Shown piece after piece: positions 25,420 through 35,232 of a DNA stretch of 64,000 nucleotides. The DNA is taken from NCBI RefSeq assembly GCF_041435115.1, contig NZ_CP108046.1:9734001-9798000 (forward strand). The letters are read 5' to 3'. A program made the translations under genes and the position numbers. Source of the stretch: Streptomyces sp. NBC_00289. Lineage in GTDB: Bacteria > Actinomycetota > Actinomycetes > Streptomycetales > Streptomycetaceae. The stretch's first letter is position 1. Every line of letters begins with the position of its first letter. The notes beneath the pieces were generated by a model, which saw only the letters and a list, made by a program, of their open reading frames with translations, did no database searches and was not told where the DNA came from.

Positions 25420-26105
25420 GAACCGCCCGGCGAGGCCAAACCCGATCTGGACATCTTCCTCGACTACGCCGCCCGCATGGACTTCCGTGACAAGGACGGC
25501 GGACCGCTGATCACCTGGCACGAAGGCTGCGCGGCGGAAGCGGCATCCAGTGGCCCTGCAGCGAGCAGGTACCGGACGGCACGGAACGCCTCGATACCGG
25601 CTGGGCCACCCTGGTCTGCGAGCCCTACTGCAAGGACCCGGTGACCGGTGCGGCGGACGACGAAGTCGCGTACCGCTCCCTCAACCCCGTCGGCAAGGCC
25701 ATGATCAAGGCGGCCGCCTACCTGCCGCCCCACGAAACGCCCGATGAGCAGTACCCGTTCCAGCTGATCACCGGCCGGACCCTCTACCACTTCCACACGC
25801 GGACGAAGACCGCGCGGGTCCCAGCTGAAGGCAGCCGCTCCGGTGGGACAACACCAAGGCCGGGCACGCACCGGGCGGCGACACACCCGCGCGCGCCGCG
25901 AACGAGACCACCGTCACCGGCTTGGGCCCCGCCTCCAAGCAACCACTGTTCAGACCACCGCCGCCGGGCTCCGGCTCCTGGAACGCGGCGACGGCCACAG
26001 TGGTCGAAACGCCACCGCACCGAGCACGAGGTCCACCACGTGGCCACCGACCTCGCCGTATGGTCCCGTGAACACGTCCAGCGCCTGACCGACGCCGCAC
26101 ACGCC
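25420..26105 (+). pseudogene. Molybdopterin oxidoreductase remnant
   Basis: Segments in several frames: DLDIFLDYAARMDFRDKDGG, PDGTERL, then LNPVGKAMIKAAAYLPPHET, YPFQLITGRTLYHFHTRTKT, and later ANETTVTGLGPASKQPLF. These match the C-terminal third of bis-MGD oxidoreductases (nitrate reductase/formate dehydrogenase type), including TGRTxYHFHTRTKT and AANELTVTxxDPxSKQP. A further stretch, EVHHVATDLAVWSREHVQRL, at 26025-26090 belongs to a small protein often next to such genes. Frameshifts and deletions make all of it non-functional. Confidence 0.6.
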
Positions 26106-26124
26106 CCCGTGCCACCGTCCTGCT

Positions 26125-26442
26125 TCAGCGGTCCAGCTCTTCCTCTATCGGTGGTTTGGGCACCTCGCGCAAGTGCTGTGACAGACCAGGCTTGCCGCCC
26201 TGGCGGGCCTGTTCGGCCCGTTGGGCCGGGCTGAGCCCCAGGTCCGTGTCGGGATCGGTCCGTATGGAACGGGCGATTTCTTCCCGATTGGTGTAGGTCT
26301 CGGGCGGGATGCCGCGCAGAGCGGACAGCACCTCATCCGCGGCACCGGCGGAACGGGCCGCCTCCAGCAGTTCGGTCTTGTCTGCGGGAAAGTCCACGTT
26401 CCGCAGAGCGCCCAGTACGTCGTCGAGCGTCGCGTGCGCCAT
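26125..26442 (-). CDS. DUF2795 domain protein
   Basis: 105 residues. The DUF2795 core is TLDDVLGALRNVDFPADKTE, LLEAARSAGAADEVLSALRG, IPPETYTNREEIARSIRTDP, followed by a charged tail. It is a small helical domain of unknown function common in Actinobacteria. The ATG at 26440-26442 has AGGAAG nine bases upstream. No partner gene is evident. Confidence 0.8.
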   Translation of the reverse strand: MAHATLDDVLGALRNVDFPADKTELLEAARSAGAADEVLSALRGIPPETYTNREEIARSIRTDPDTDLGLSPAQRAEQARQGGKPGLSQHLREVPKPPIEEELDR

Positions 26443-27329
26443 GGGAAACACTTCCTCACTCAATTCGGAAGGGCGTCCGCGTACCCGTGTCGACTCCCAT
26501 CACACGTGGGTCGATCAAGTCGGCGCCAGCCGTGTCGCGCTCAGCCGCGCCCAAAGGTGACTTGCCCGGGGGAGGGGGATGGGCGATTCGGATGGCTCCC
26601 GCGTGCTGCCGAAGGCCAGGGCTCGCGTTCGTCGTACCAGGCCGGGTGGCAGCGCCTCACCTTCCGTATGATCTCCAGGGCCGCCAGGTCGCCGAGATCC
26701 ACAAGCACAGGCGTTGGCCGCCGTGGGTGAGGCGGTCGCCGCGCAACCACCGCACGTGTTCCCACGACACACCTTGCGAGCCATGCAGCCAGAGGGCTAC
26801 GTCACGCCCCGCGGCTTCTTCTCCCGGACCTGGGCGATGCACGTCGCGGGCCAGGACCCGGGCGTTTCGGGGGGCCGTATAGCACTGCGCGACGTGATCC
26901 GTTGCCCGGCCCGGAGGCTGTGAGTACTCAAGTGGGGGCTGGCGTGGGCCGTGGTGACGGTGTGCAGTCACTGTGCGCCGGGCCGGGCGTCTGCCATCGA
27001 TTCGTAGGCGTCAGGGCGTGGGGGCGTTTGCGATTCGTAGGCTGGAGGCTTGGTCGGGCCTCACCGACGGTTTCGGCAAGCTGATGTTGCTGTGTCTGGG
27101 GCAGCCGCGGCCTTCGGTGGGGAGCCGGCCGCGGCTGATCCGTGCGGCTGATCCATGGGGCCGGCAGGAGCCGTGATGTCGGCAGCGCCCCGCTTCCTGG
27201 TGTCAGTCGAGGATCTGGAGCTCCACGCGAGGGACCAAGACCTGGGACTGCCGGGCTGCTCGGCCGGCTCCGCCGCCGATTGCTCTAGGTTCCAGTCATC
27301 AAAGCCAGCCGCTGAGTTGATGCGACGCC
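26443..27329. other. Long stretch without a recognisable gene
   Basis: Nearly 900 bases. The minus strand between 26541 and 26970 has readable pieces such as EHVRWLRGDRLTHGG and VLVDLGDLAALEIIRKVRRC in different frames, suggesting a frameshifted gene I cannot name. The rest shows nothing I can support. Confidence 0.35.
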
Positions 27330-27590
27330 CGCCGTCACCAGGCCGGACCGCAGCCCTCGCCGATCCGCTCCGGCTATGCCAGTTCTCGGCGGTGACCTCG
27401 CATCATGGCGGCGAAGCGTGCGTGTGCGACATCTGCGAGGTGGGCGTCTCGCAGCCGGCCGTCTCCCGCCGTCTGAAGAAGTCCAAGGAGGCCGGGCTGC
27501 TCACCTGCGAGCGGCGCGGCACGTGGGTCTGTTACCGGGTCGAGCACTCGGTCATGGCCGCCCCGGGCGCATGCTCGCGACGTGGGACTG
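27330..27590 (+). pseudogene. ArsR/SmtB-family regulator, degraded
   Basis: The frame reads AALADPLRLCQFSAVTSHHG, GEACVCDICEVGVSQPAVSR, RLKKSKEAGLLTCERRGTWV, CYRVEHSVMAA. The metal-binding CVCD motif and winged helix are recognisable, but the recognition helix is altered and no sensible start or C terminus is present. Most likely a decaying copy of an arsenic/metal repressor; it could still be a short active protein if it starts at an upstream GTG. Confidence 0.5.
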
Positions 27591-27591
27591 A

Positions 27592-27950
27592 GCCAGCGGG
27601 GCGGGTGCGCCACCGGGAGACGAACCACCGCGTTCGCCGAAAGGCGCCGGTAGGGGGCAGCAGACTGGTTCGGGGGGTTCCCGGCCGGGGCCGATTTGAG
27701 AGTGGGCGTGAAGGGCGGTCGCCTCGCGGCGGGGGCTCCATAAGGCTTCAGCCGAACGATCGTCCTCATGGGCAAAAGGTGAGGCCCGGGGACACAGTTC
27801 CCTTCACGCCCACACACGGATCAACGGTGAAGCACCCTCGAATGTTCCCTGGGAGCGGCTCATACCGGGACTCTCCGGGCGCTCCTGTGAGCGGGGCCCG
27901 GTGACGGCGCCTGTCGCGCGGTTCCCGGCGCGATCAGGTAATCAGGAACG
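27592..27950. other. Intergenic, no gene recognised
   Basis: About 360 bases upstream of the UvrA-like gene. It presumably contains its promoter; I cannot identify one with confidence, and see no palindrome or hairpin worth naming. Confidence 0.45.
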
Positions 27951-30419
27951 GTGAACAAGGACGCGAGTGACCCCTTCGTGCATGTCCGGGGCGCCAGTGA
28001 GAACAACCTGCGGAACATTGATGTCGACGTTCCGCGGGAGGCGATGGTCGCCTTCACCGGCGTCTCCGGTTCGGGTAAGTCCTCACTCGCGTTCGGCACG
28101 CTCTACGCGGAGGCCCAGCGGCGCTACTTCGAGTCCGTGGCACCGTACGCCCGAAGACTGTTGCAACAGGTCGGTGCGCCGCATGTGCAGGAGATCACCG
28201 GGCTGCCGCCGGCCGTGGCCCTGCAGCAGCGACGCGGGTCGCCCAGCTCGCGCTCGACGGTCGGCACCATCACCACGCTGTCCAATCTGCTGCGCATGCT
28301 GTACTCCCGCGCCGGCACCTATCCGCCCGGGGCCACGCGGCTGGAAGCCGAGTCGTTCTCACCCAACACCGCGGCCGGCGCCTGCCCGAACTGCCACGGA
28401 CTGGGCGTCGTACACGACGTCGCCGAGGACCTGCTCGTCCCGGACCCCTCGCTGAGCATCCGCGAGGGGGCGATCGCCGCCTGGCCGGGTGCCTGGCAGG
28501 GCGCCAACCTGCGCAGTGTCGTGAACGGCCTGGGGATCGACATCGACCGACCGTGGCGCAGGCTCAGAAAGAAGGACCGGGACTGGCTGCTGTACACGGA
28601 CGAGCAGCCCTCCGTGTACATCGAGCCGGAGGAGGACCGCATCGACTACGGCTACCAGGGCAAGTTCTGGAGCGCCCGCAAGCACGTCATGCACGTCCTC
28701 GCCGACTCCAAGAGCGAGAAGATGCGCGAACGGGCGCTGCGGTTCGTCCGGAGTGTGCCCTGCCCCGAGTGTCACGGCAGCGGACTGCGGCCCGAGGCGC
28801 TCGCCGTGACCTTCGCCGGACGTTCCATCGCCGAGATCAACGCGATGCCGCTCACCGAGGTCGTGGCGCTGCTGCGGCCCGTCGCCGGGCGGTCAGAGGC
28901 CGACGCCACCACGTCGACCGCCCGATCCGGGGAGACGACCGAGGTCGCGGTCCGCATCTGCGGCGATCTGGTCGCGCGGATGGAGGTACTGCTCGACCTG
29001 GGCCTGGGGTATCTCAGCCTCGGGCGCCGCTCGACGACCCTGTCGCCCGGCGAGGCGCAGCGCCTGCGGATCGCCACCCAGCTGCGCTCGGGGCTGTTCG
29101 GCGTCGTCTACGTCCTCGACGAACCCTCCGCCGGCCTGCACCCGGCTGACGCGGAACCGCTCCTTGACGTGCTGGACCGCCTCAAGGCGGCCGGCAACTC
29201 GCTGTTCGTCGTGGAGCACGACATGGACGTCGTACGGCGGGCGGACTGGGTGGTCGACATCGGCCCCGGCGCGGGCGAGGGCGGCGGACGCGTGCTGTAC
29301 AGCGGCCCGGTCGCCGGTCTTGAGCGGGTGGGGGAGTCGGCCACGAGCCAGTACCTGTTCGGGCGCGCCCAGCCGCTCGATCACCGCCCGCGCACACCGC
29401 ACGGCTGGCTGCACCTGAGTGGCGTGTCCCGCCACAATCTGCGCGACGTGTCCGTCGACGTACCGATGTGCGTGATGACGGCGGTGACGGGCGTGTCCGG
29501 TTCCGGAAAGTCGACGCTGGTGACGCAGGTGCTCGCCGAGGTCGTCCGCGGCCACCTCGGACTCGTACCCGAGGAGCCCGACGAGGCGCAGCTGGAGGTC
29601 GACGTCCAGGACGCGTCGGGACTCGAGTCGTTCGACCGGCTGGTCCTGGTCGACCAACGGCCCATCGGCCGAACTCCCCGGTCCAACCTGGCCACGTACA
29701 CGGGGATGTTCGACGCGGTGCGCAAGCTGTACGCGGCGACGGACGAGGCCAGGGCGCGCGGCTACTCGGCCGGGCGGTTCTCCTTCAACGTGCCCGAAGG
29801 GCGGTGCGAGACCTGCCAGGGCGAAGGATTCGTCGCGGTGGAACTGCTGTTCCTGCCCGGCACCTACGCGCCGTGCCCGACCTGCCACGGCGCCCGGTAC
29901 AACGCCGAGACGCTGGAAGTCACCTACCGCGGCAAGAACATCGCGGACGTGCTGGCGCTGTCCGTCGACGCCGCCGCCACGTTCCTGTCCGCCGTCCCGG
30001 CCGCCTCCCGCAGCCTGGAGACGTTGCGCGAGGTGGGACTGGGCTACCTGCGGCTGGGCCAGCCCGCGACGGAACTCAGCGGTGGTGAGGCGCAACGCAT
30101 CAAACTGGCCACCGAGCTGCAGCGAGCCCGCCGCGGGCACGCGCTCTACCTGCTCGACGAGCCGACGGCGGGGCTGCACCCCTCGGACATCGCGCTGCTG
30201 CTGCGACAGCTGCACCGGCTCGTCGACGCCGGCAACACGGTCGTCCTCGTCGAGCACGACCTGGACACGATCGCCACCGCCGACTGGGTCATCGACCTCG
30301 GGCCGGGCGGCGGCGACGCGGGCGGGCGGGTGGTCGCGGCGGGCCCGCCGACCAAGGTGGCCAGAGCCCGCCGCAGCGCCACCGCGCCCTATCTCGCCGC
30401 CCGGCTCGCGCGCTCCTGA
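27951..30419 (+). CDS. UvrA2-like excinuclease ATPase
   Basis: 822 residues, shorter than housekeeping UvrA (about 950-1000), fitting class II UvrA/DrrC-like proteins that lack the UvrB-binding insert. Two ABC ATPase modules are visible: Walker A TGVSGSGKSSLAFGT (residues 36-50) and TGVSGSGKSTLVTQV (about 512-526), with signatures LSPGEAQRLRIATQL and LSGGEAQRIKLATEL. There are three CxxC zinc clusters (CPNCHG, CPECHG, CETCQGEG...CPTCHG). Such proteins are linked to resistance to DNA-binding drugs or accessory repair. GTG start at 27951. No antibiotic cluster is adjacent. Confidence 0.85.
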   Translation: MNKDASDPFVHVRGASENNLRNIDVDVPREAMVAFTGVSGSGKSSLAFGTLYAEAQRRYFESVAPYARRLLQQVGAPHVQEITGLPPAVALQQRRGSPSSRSTVGTITTLSNLLRMLYSRAGTYPPGATRLEAESFSPNTAAGACPNCHGLGVVHDVAEDLLVPDPSLSIREGAIAAWPGAWQGANLRSVVNGLGIDIDRPWRRLRKKDRDWLLYTDEQPSVYIEPEEDRIDYGYQGKFWSARKHVMHVLADSKSEKMRERALRFVRSVPCPECHGSGLRPEALAVTFAGRSIAEINAMPLTEVVALLRPVAGRSEADATTSTARSGETTEVAVRICGDLVARMEVLLDLGLGYLSLGRRSTTLSPGEAQRLRIATQLRSGLFGVVYVLDEPSAGLHPADAEPLLDVLDRLKAAGNSLFVVEHDMDVVRRADWVVDIGPGAGEGGGRVLYSGPVAGLERVGESATSQYLFGRAQPLDHRPRTPHGWLHLSGVSRHNLRDVSVDVPMCVMTAVTGVSGSGKSTLVTQVLAEVVRGHLGLVPEEPDEAQLEVDVQDASGLESFDRLVLVDQRPIGRTPRSNLATYTGMFDAVRKLYAATDEARARGYSAGRFSFNVPEGRCETCQGEGFVAVELLFLPGTYAPCPTCHGARYNAETLEVTYRGKNIADVLALSVDAAATFLSAVPAASRSLETLREVGLGYLRLGQPATELSGGEAQRIKLATELQRARRGHALYLLDEPTAGLHPSDIALLLRQLHRLVDAGNTVVLVEHDLDTIATADWVIDLGPGGGDAGGRVVAAGPPTKVARARRSATAPYLAARLARS

Positions 30420-30707
30420 CGACGGCGCGGCGGGCTGAGCACCGGTCAACCGGGTTCGGGGAGCAGGATCGCGCGCGTCGCCATGCTGCGTTCCGGTTTG
30501 TGGTGGTTATCGCTCATGGCTTTGTCCACGAGAACGGGCTCTGGCTCGACTTCTGTGGTGAGAGCACGCTGAGTAATGAGGTGGGGAGGGACAGGCCCGG
30601 CTGGCTGATACCCCAGCCGTAGATCGTTGTGTGTCCTGGTCTTGGGGCTCTCTGCCGATGGCGGAAACTCGGGTGGCCCCGGCGCACGATCTGGGTACAG
30701 TCGGGCG

Positions 30708-31202
30708 GTGCCCGAGCTGAAGCGGCTGCATGCCGGCCACGCCCCGGCGGTCCTGGCCTTCGAGCTGGCGAACCGCAGCTACTTCGCTGTCTCGATCTCA
30801 GATCGCGGCGACGACTTCTTCGACCAGTTCGCCGACCGGTACAACGCCGCGCTGGCCGAGCTGGAGGCCGGCATCTGCGCCTTCTATGTGCTCGTCGCGG
30901 AGGACGGCTCGGTACTCGGCAGGTTCAACCTGTACGACTTGGAGGACGGCACTGCCAGACTCGGCTACCGGGTCGCGGAGCAGGTCGCCGGCCGCGGAGT
31001 GGCGACCGCGAACGTCCGGGAGCTGTGCCGGATGGCGGCAGCGATGCACGGCCTGCGCACACTGCGGGCGGCCACCTCCCACGACAACGCCGCGTCCCAG
31101 AAAGTCTTGGCCAAGGCCGGGTTCGTCCCGGTTGGCCCTGCCACCCCGGCCGATCTCGGCGGCAAGTCAGGCACTTGGTACCAGCGCGACCTCCAGCCAT
31201 AG
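30708..31202 (+). CDS. GNAT acetyltransferase (RimI-like)
   Basis: 164 residues from a GTG at 30708. The acetyl-CoA-binding motif A is LGYRVAEQVAGRGVATANVR (Q/RxxGxG/A form), followed by LRTLRAATSHDNAASQKVLA, KAGFVPVG. Acceptor unknown. The upstream gap (30420-30707) holds no other gene. Confidence 0.8.
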   Translation: MPELKRLHAGHAPAVLAFELANRSYFAVSISDRGDDFFDQFADRYNAALAELEAGICAFYVLVAEDGSVLGRFNLYDLEDGTARLGYRVAEQVAGRGVATANVRELCRMAAAMHGLRTLRAATSHDNAASQKVLAKAGFVPVGPATPADLGGKSGTWYQRDLQP

Positions 31203-31579
31203 ACCGTGATCTTGCTCGTCGGTTGGCTGCGGGAAGGCTGCGGGCACCGCTGATCATCGGGGTGTGGAGACTGAGGATCTTGCGGTGGCCGCAGGTCACC
31301 GCGTAGACCCTGCTCGCCGGCAGGAAGCCAGCTGGTCGCAGGTCGCCGTCGAACGATCCTCTTCCGTCGGCTGCGGTCCTGACCCTGCCGAGCCGGCCTC
31401 AGGTCAGAGCACGGCCACACTTGCGGGACAGCGTTTCGCCAGAAGCGCGAGGGGGAGACAGCGGCGTCGACGAGAGTACCGACCGCTGGGGGCTCGCGGG
31501 TGGAGCTGTCACTGGTGGCTGCGATGATCGCCTCGGCCGGCGTGAGCACGCTGGCATCGCGACTCTGGGGTGGTTTCGA
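31203..31579. other. Intergenic, no gene recognised
   Basis: About 375 bases between GNAT and the DUF416-like gene. No frame with a family signature on either strand. Confidence 0.45.
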
Positions 31580-32194
31580 ATGCATACGTGGCAGGAGCTT
31601 TCCGCGCTGGTGGAGGAGCGGCTGAAGGCGGCGTCGTCCGGCGAGCGTGGTGTGTTCGCCGCCGGTGTCGCGGAGCGCCTGATGAGTTGGCACCAAGCAC
31701 TGCCCGAGGACGAGCAGGCGCCGTTTACCGTGAGTCTGCGGCCGCTGCTGAATTCCGTGTGGGAGGGAGTCCTCGGCGACTCGACGGCCTTCTCGGCTGT
31801 TAAGCGCGGTGTCGGCGAGTACATGCTCAGCGAGTACTGCCACAACGACGGCCAGGACGGGCCGGATGACGCGGACGAGTCAGCTGCAGCGGCGACGTTG
31901 TACGCCGCACATGCCTACCTGTTCGGCTGCCAGGAATTTGCCGCTTGGACCAGCAACCGGGCGGTTGAGGCGATCGACCAGCACCTTGAGTACCTGGCCG
32001 ACCAGGTAGAAGACGACGAACTCTCCGTCGACACGGGCGAGGCACTCGCCTGCGAGCTCCAGCGGCAACTACGGGATTTGGACCTCATCGCACGCTACTC
32101 AAAGGATCTTCGCCGGGCCGGCTCGGGACTGCCCATCGACACGTCCATACGGCTGCGAGTCGAGCTACGCGCTCCTCTGTCCAGCCGGGAGTGA
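31580..32194 (+). CDS. DUF416-like hypothetical protein
   Basis: 204 residues, all helical in appearance. The pattern MHTWQELSALVEERLKAASS, FAAGVAERLMSWHQALPED, LRPLLNSVWEGVLGD, AAATLYAAHAYLFGCQEFAA and CELQRQLRDLDLIARYSKDL recalls DUF416 (YjaG-like) proteins. The family has no established function, though some members sit near toxin or immunity genes. The in-frame upstream extension to 31421 lacks similarity, so I use the ATG at 31580. Confidence 0.6.
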   Translation: MHTWQELSALVEERLKAASSGERGVFAAGVAERLMSWHQALPEDEQAPFTVSLRPLLNSVWEGVLGDSTAFSAVKRGVGEYMLSEYCHNDGQDGPDDADESAAAATLYAAHAYLFGCQEFAAWTSNRAVEAIDQHLEYLADQVEDDELSVDTGEALACELQRQLRDLDLIARYSKDLRRAGSGLPIDTSIRLRVELRAPLSSRE

Positions 32195-32233
32195 TCTTCC
32201 CAGAGCATTCGTGCGTGCCATGCGGTTCGGGGG

Positions 32234-32875
32234 GTGGGTGCGGGCGAAGCGCTGGCAGTTCTCCTACGGGGGTTGACGGCGTGGCATCTGCTGCGGTCTG
32301 TCGCGCGTATCAGGCCCGGTGAGAGCGTGGTGGTCCATGCCGCCGCGGGCGGGACGGGCAGTCTCGTCGTCCGACTGGCCCAGGAGTCCGGGGCAGGACG
32401 GATCATCGCCACGGCGTCTCCGACGAGAAGCGTGCCTTTGCTCTCGAGCTCGGCGCGGACGCGGGGATCGACGGCGACGCGGAAGGCTATCGAGAGCGGG
32501 TTTTTGCCGCCGATCACGGACACCCGGTCGGCATCGTCCTGGACGCCATCGGCGGCGCCGTCCTCGACGCCGCCCTGACCACTCGGGCACCTCGGCCGAC
32601 TGGTGACCTACGGCGCCTCGTCCCGGCAGGCAGCCTCCGTGATTGCGCCGAGCCGACTGGCGGTGGACAGCATCACCGTCGCCGGCTTCTGGGTCATCCC
32701 GCTCATCGCCAGGAACGGCGCCGGCGGTGCGGAGCTGGCGGAGCTGCTCGACCTCACGGCGCGGCGTCGCCTGCGGCCCCAGGTCGGCGCGGAGTACGAC
32801 CTGGCGCGGGCCCGCGACGCGCACGAGGACCTGCTCGGCCGCCGTACGAAGGGCAAGCTGGTCCTCCGCCCTTGA
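32234..32875 (+). pseudogene. Quinone oxidoreductase (MDR) remnant
   Basis: The core of a zinc-free medium-chain reductase spread over three frames: LRGLTAWHLLRSVARIRPGE, VVHAAAGGTGSLVVRLAQES; then a shifted stretch FALELGADAGIDGDAEGYRE and IVLDAIGGAVLDAAL; then VTYGASSRQAASVIAPSRLA to GRRTKGKLVLRP, stop. The N-terminal domain is missing. It resembles, but is not a copy of, the intact enzymes at 7.2 and 54.8 kb. Confidence 0.7.
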
Positions 32876-33019
32876 CGACGAACGCCTGTCTTGCCACCGG
32901 GCGGGCCCCACTGTCGGCCCGTGCCGTCACCCGCTGGCTTCTCACCCACCCCGATGCCTTGCAGCACTACTGATTCCCAATGGAGTTGTCGACCAGTGTC
33001 GGTTCAGGCTGTGGGGGTT

Positions 33020-33490
33020 TCAGAGGAGGGCGATGGCGGGCGCCGGTGCGGTGGTCTCGAAGGTGCGACCGTCGCGTATCAGGGCCCGCAGGACGTTCAG
33101 ACGACGTGGAGCGAGGGCAATGATCGCCTCTGTTTGTGGCATTTTCCCTCGTCTCTCCTGCGTTCGTAGAAGGCTTGGGGGACGGGGCAGGAGCGGGCGG
33201 TGACCATGGCAGACATGTAGAAGACCCGCACAAGGCGGCCGCAGTAGTGCCGTGGCCGGCGTAGTTGCCGCGGACGCGTCCGGAGTCCTTGGGGACGGGG
33301 GCCGGCCCGGCGACGCCGGCGAGGCGGTCGCAACTGCCGAAGACGTTCATGTCGCCGCGCGTCTCCAGCGGTCGGATCGGACGTCAGCGCACATCCAACC
33401 GCCACGACCACCAGCCCGGCGAACATCCTGGTCAGAGCTGCTGAGGAGCTGCGCGTTTGACACGCCTCGGACGGGTGGCAGGGTGGTTGG
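33020..33490 (-). pseudogene. IS110-family transposase, C-terminal remnant
   Basis: Segments in shifting frames on the minus strand: MNVFGSCDRLAGVAGPAPVP, KDSGRVRGN; then LVRVFYMSAMVTARSCPVPQ, AFYERRRDEGK; then EAIIALAPRRLNVLRALIRD, GRTFET, stop at 33020. This is the transposase_20 half of IS110/IS116/IS902 elements. The N-terminal DEDD nuclease half is absent. The sequence VDNSIG just beyond resembles the usual terminal area. Confidence 0.65.
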
Positions 33491-33515
33491 AGAGCGACCG
33501 ATTGGGAGGCTCGGC

Positions 33516-33950
33516 ATGGCATCCGTTACGGCATGGCGATCCACAGCGCGGCAACTGCCGCTCAGGCTCACCGTTGGCACGTTCTTCCTCAACGCCGGGC
33601 TGTCGAAACGCGGCGCGGACCAGGCCACCGCTGAAGGGCTGCATCAGTTCGCCACCACCACCTACCCGTTCCTGGGAAAGCTCGACGCCCAGCAGTTCGC
33701 CCGGCTGCTCTCCACTGGGGAGATCGCCATTTCCGCCGCGTTGCTCCTGCCGGTGGTCCCTGTCGCTGTCGCCGGGGCTGCGCTGACCGCATTCTCCGCC
33801 GGCACGCTCGGTCTGTACCTGCGCACGCCGGGCATGCGCCGAGAAGGCAGCCTTCGCCCCACGGAGCAGGGAACCCCGCTGGCCAAGGACGTCTGGATGC
33901 TGGGCATCGGCATCTCCCTCGTCATCGAGGGCGTGACCAAGCACCGGTGA
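33516..33950 (+). CDS. DoxX-like membrane protein
   Basis: 144 residues with four hydrophobic segments, including LRLTVGTFFLNAGLSKRG, ISAALLLPVVPVAVAGAALT and WMLGIGISLVIEGVTKH. The layout and the N-terminal R-x-x-x-G-x-x-F-x-x-x-G-L-x-K pattern fit DoxX/DoxD-type membrane proteins linked to redox homeostasis in actinobacteria. ATG at 33516 with GGGAGG six bases before it. Confidence 0.7.
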   Translation: MASVTAWRSTARQLPLRLTVGTFFLNAGLSKRGADQATAEGLHQFATTTYPFLGKLDAQQFARLLSTGEIAISAALLLPVVPVAVAGAALTAFSAGTLGLYLRTPGMRREGSLRPTEQGTPLAKDVWMLGIGISLVIEGVTKHR

Positions 33951-34115
33951 CCTGCGTCCACTGCTCGGCAATGCGCGCTCCGGTGACTTGACACGTCGTC
34001 CCGGCCTCAGGGAATCCGTGGCCCCGCGTCACGCAGCGCGCGTGCCCACCACAGCCCGTGGTCCTCTGTCGTCGTCCTATGCTGACCGAAGCGGGCAGTA
34101 GGCCAGGGAGCTTCC

Positions 34116-34688
34116 ATGACCATGACCAGATGGTTCTTCGAGCCCAGCCATACGGGCGCGGAGTTCCGTGCCAGGCACATGATGGTCACTTATGTACGCG
34201 GGCAGTTCAAGAACATGCACGGCTTGCTGGAGGTCGATCCCGACGAGCCGGAGAAGGCCCGCGTCGAGGCGACGATCGACGCGACACAGGTGTACACCGG
34301 TCAGCCCCAGCGCGACGCCCACCTGCGCAGTGCCGATTTCTTCGATGTCGAGCACCACCCGACGTGGACGTTCGGCGGGTCGCGCGTTCATCAGCTGAGC
34401 GCAACGGAGTTCGAGATCACCGGAGACCTCACAGTACGCGGCGTAACACGTCCCGTGACGTTCGAGGTCACATACCTGGGACAGTGGGATACCCCCTGGT
34501 GGGAGGAAGGTCGGGACCTCGGCCCCAGACGCCGCGCTGGTTTCACCGCCACGACACGCATCAACCGCCATGACTTCGGGGTGAGTTGGAACGACGTGGT
34601 CAAACGGGGCGGAGTGGTCGTCAGCGCCATGGTCGATGTCGTGGTCGACGTCGAGGCTGTCCTGGAGGCGGACGAAGCAGACGCCTGA
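34116..34688 (+). CDS. YceI-family protein
   Basis: 190 residues forming one lipocalin-like YceI barrel that binds isoprenoid or amide lipids. Family marks are AEFRARHMMVTYVRGQFKNM, VEATIDATQVYTGQPQRDAH, LRSADFFDVEHHPTWTF, FEITGDLTVRGVTRPVTFEV and FTATTRINRHDFGVSW. No signal peptide is visible, so it is probably cytosolic. ATG at 34116. Confidence 0.85.
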   Translation: MTMTRWFFEPSHTGAEFRARHMMVTYVRGQFKNMHGLLEVDPDEPEKARVEATIDATQVYTGQPQRDAHLRSADFFDVEHHPTWTFGGSRVHQLSATEFEITGDLTVRGVTRPVTFEVTYLGQWDTPWWEEGRDLGPRRRAGFTATTRINRHDFGVSWNDVVKRGGVVVSAMVDVVVDVEAVLEADEADA

Positions 34689-35232
34689 ACAGCCCCGGGT
34701 GGGGTAGAGATCACTCCGCCCTGCCCCTTGGCTGGCCGCTGGCCACCGTCTCTTCTCGGGCCGGTAGGCGGCGGCCCGTGTCCTCCAAGAGAACCCTCGC
34801 GCCGGACTACCAGCGGATCTTGTCGGTGCTGGAGCTGAAGCGGCCCGGGAGGGCATGCGCTGCCAGCAACTGGCTGCCGGGCTGGGACTGCAGGCCGTCG
34901 CGGCGAAGACTGGGCCGCCGCAGGCGGGTGATCGAACGCCCGGCCCTTCTGCCGTTTGCCGCACCGCTGTTGCTCGATCTCGGGGGCAGCTCACGGGTGG
35001 CGCCATGCAGTGCCTGATCGGCTGGCTTCCCAAGGTCCACCGGGTCCGCTGATGGCAGATCCCAGACCGCACGGGCCTCCCCTCGGCGGCCTGGGCTTCG
35101 GGAAGAAGAGAAGCAAGGAAGTGTCATCTGCTGACCACCAGCTGACCGCCACTCGCCGAGTGCTTTGTCGGATCCCAGGAAAGGATTGGGAGACGTCACC
35201 GCTCGCGGCCGCGGGCCACCGCCGTGCTCTGC
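34689..35232. other. Gene-poor stretch with a small remnant
   Basis: About 540 bases. Around 34800-34920 the plus strand reads PDYQRILSVLEL and, one frame over, MRCQQLAAGLGLQAVAAK. This is a helix-turn-helix piece common in short Streptomyces proteins next to transposases. It is frameshifted. Nothing else is recognised. Confidence 0.4.

Noticed and set aside
25252..25644. 130-residue frame near the pyruvyl transferase start
   Set aside because: Partly antisense to that gene and partly the molybdopterin oxidoreductase remnant; not one protein.
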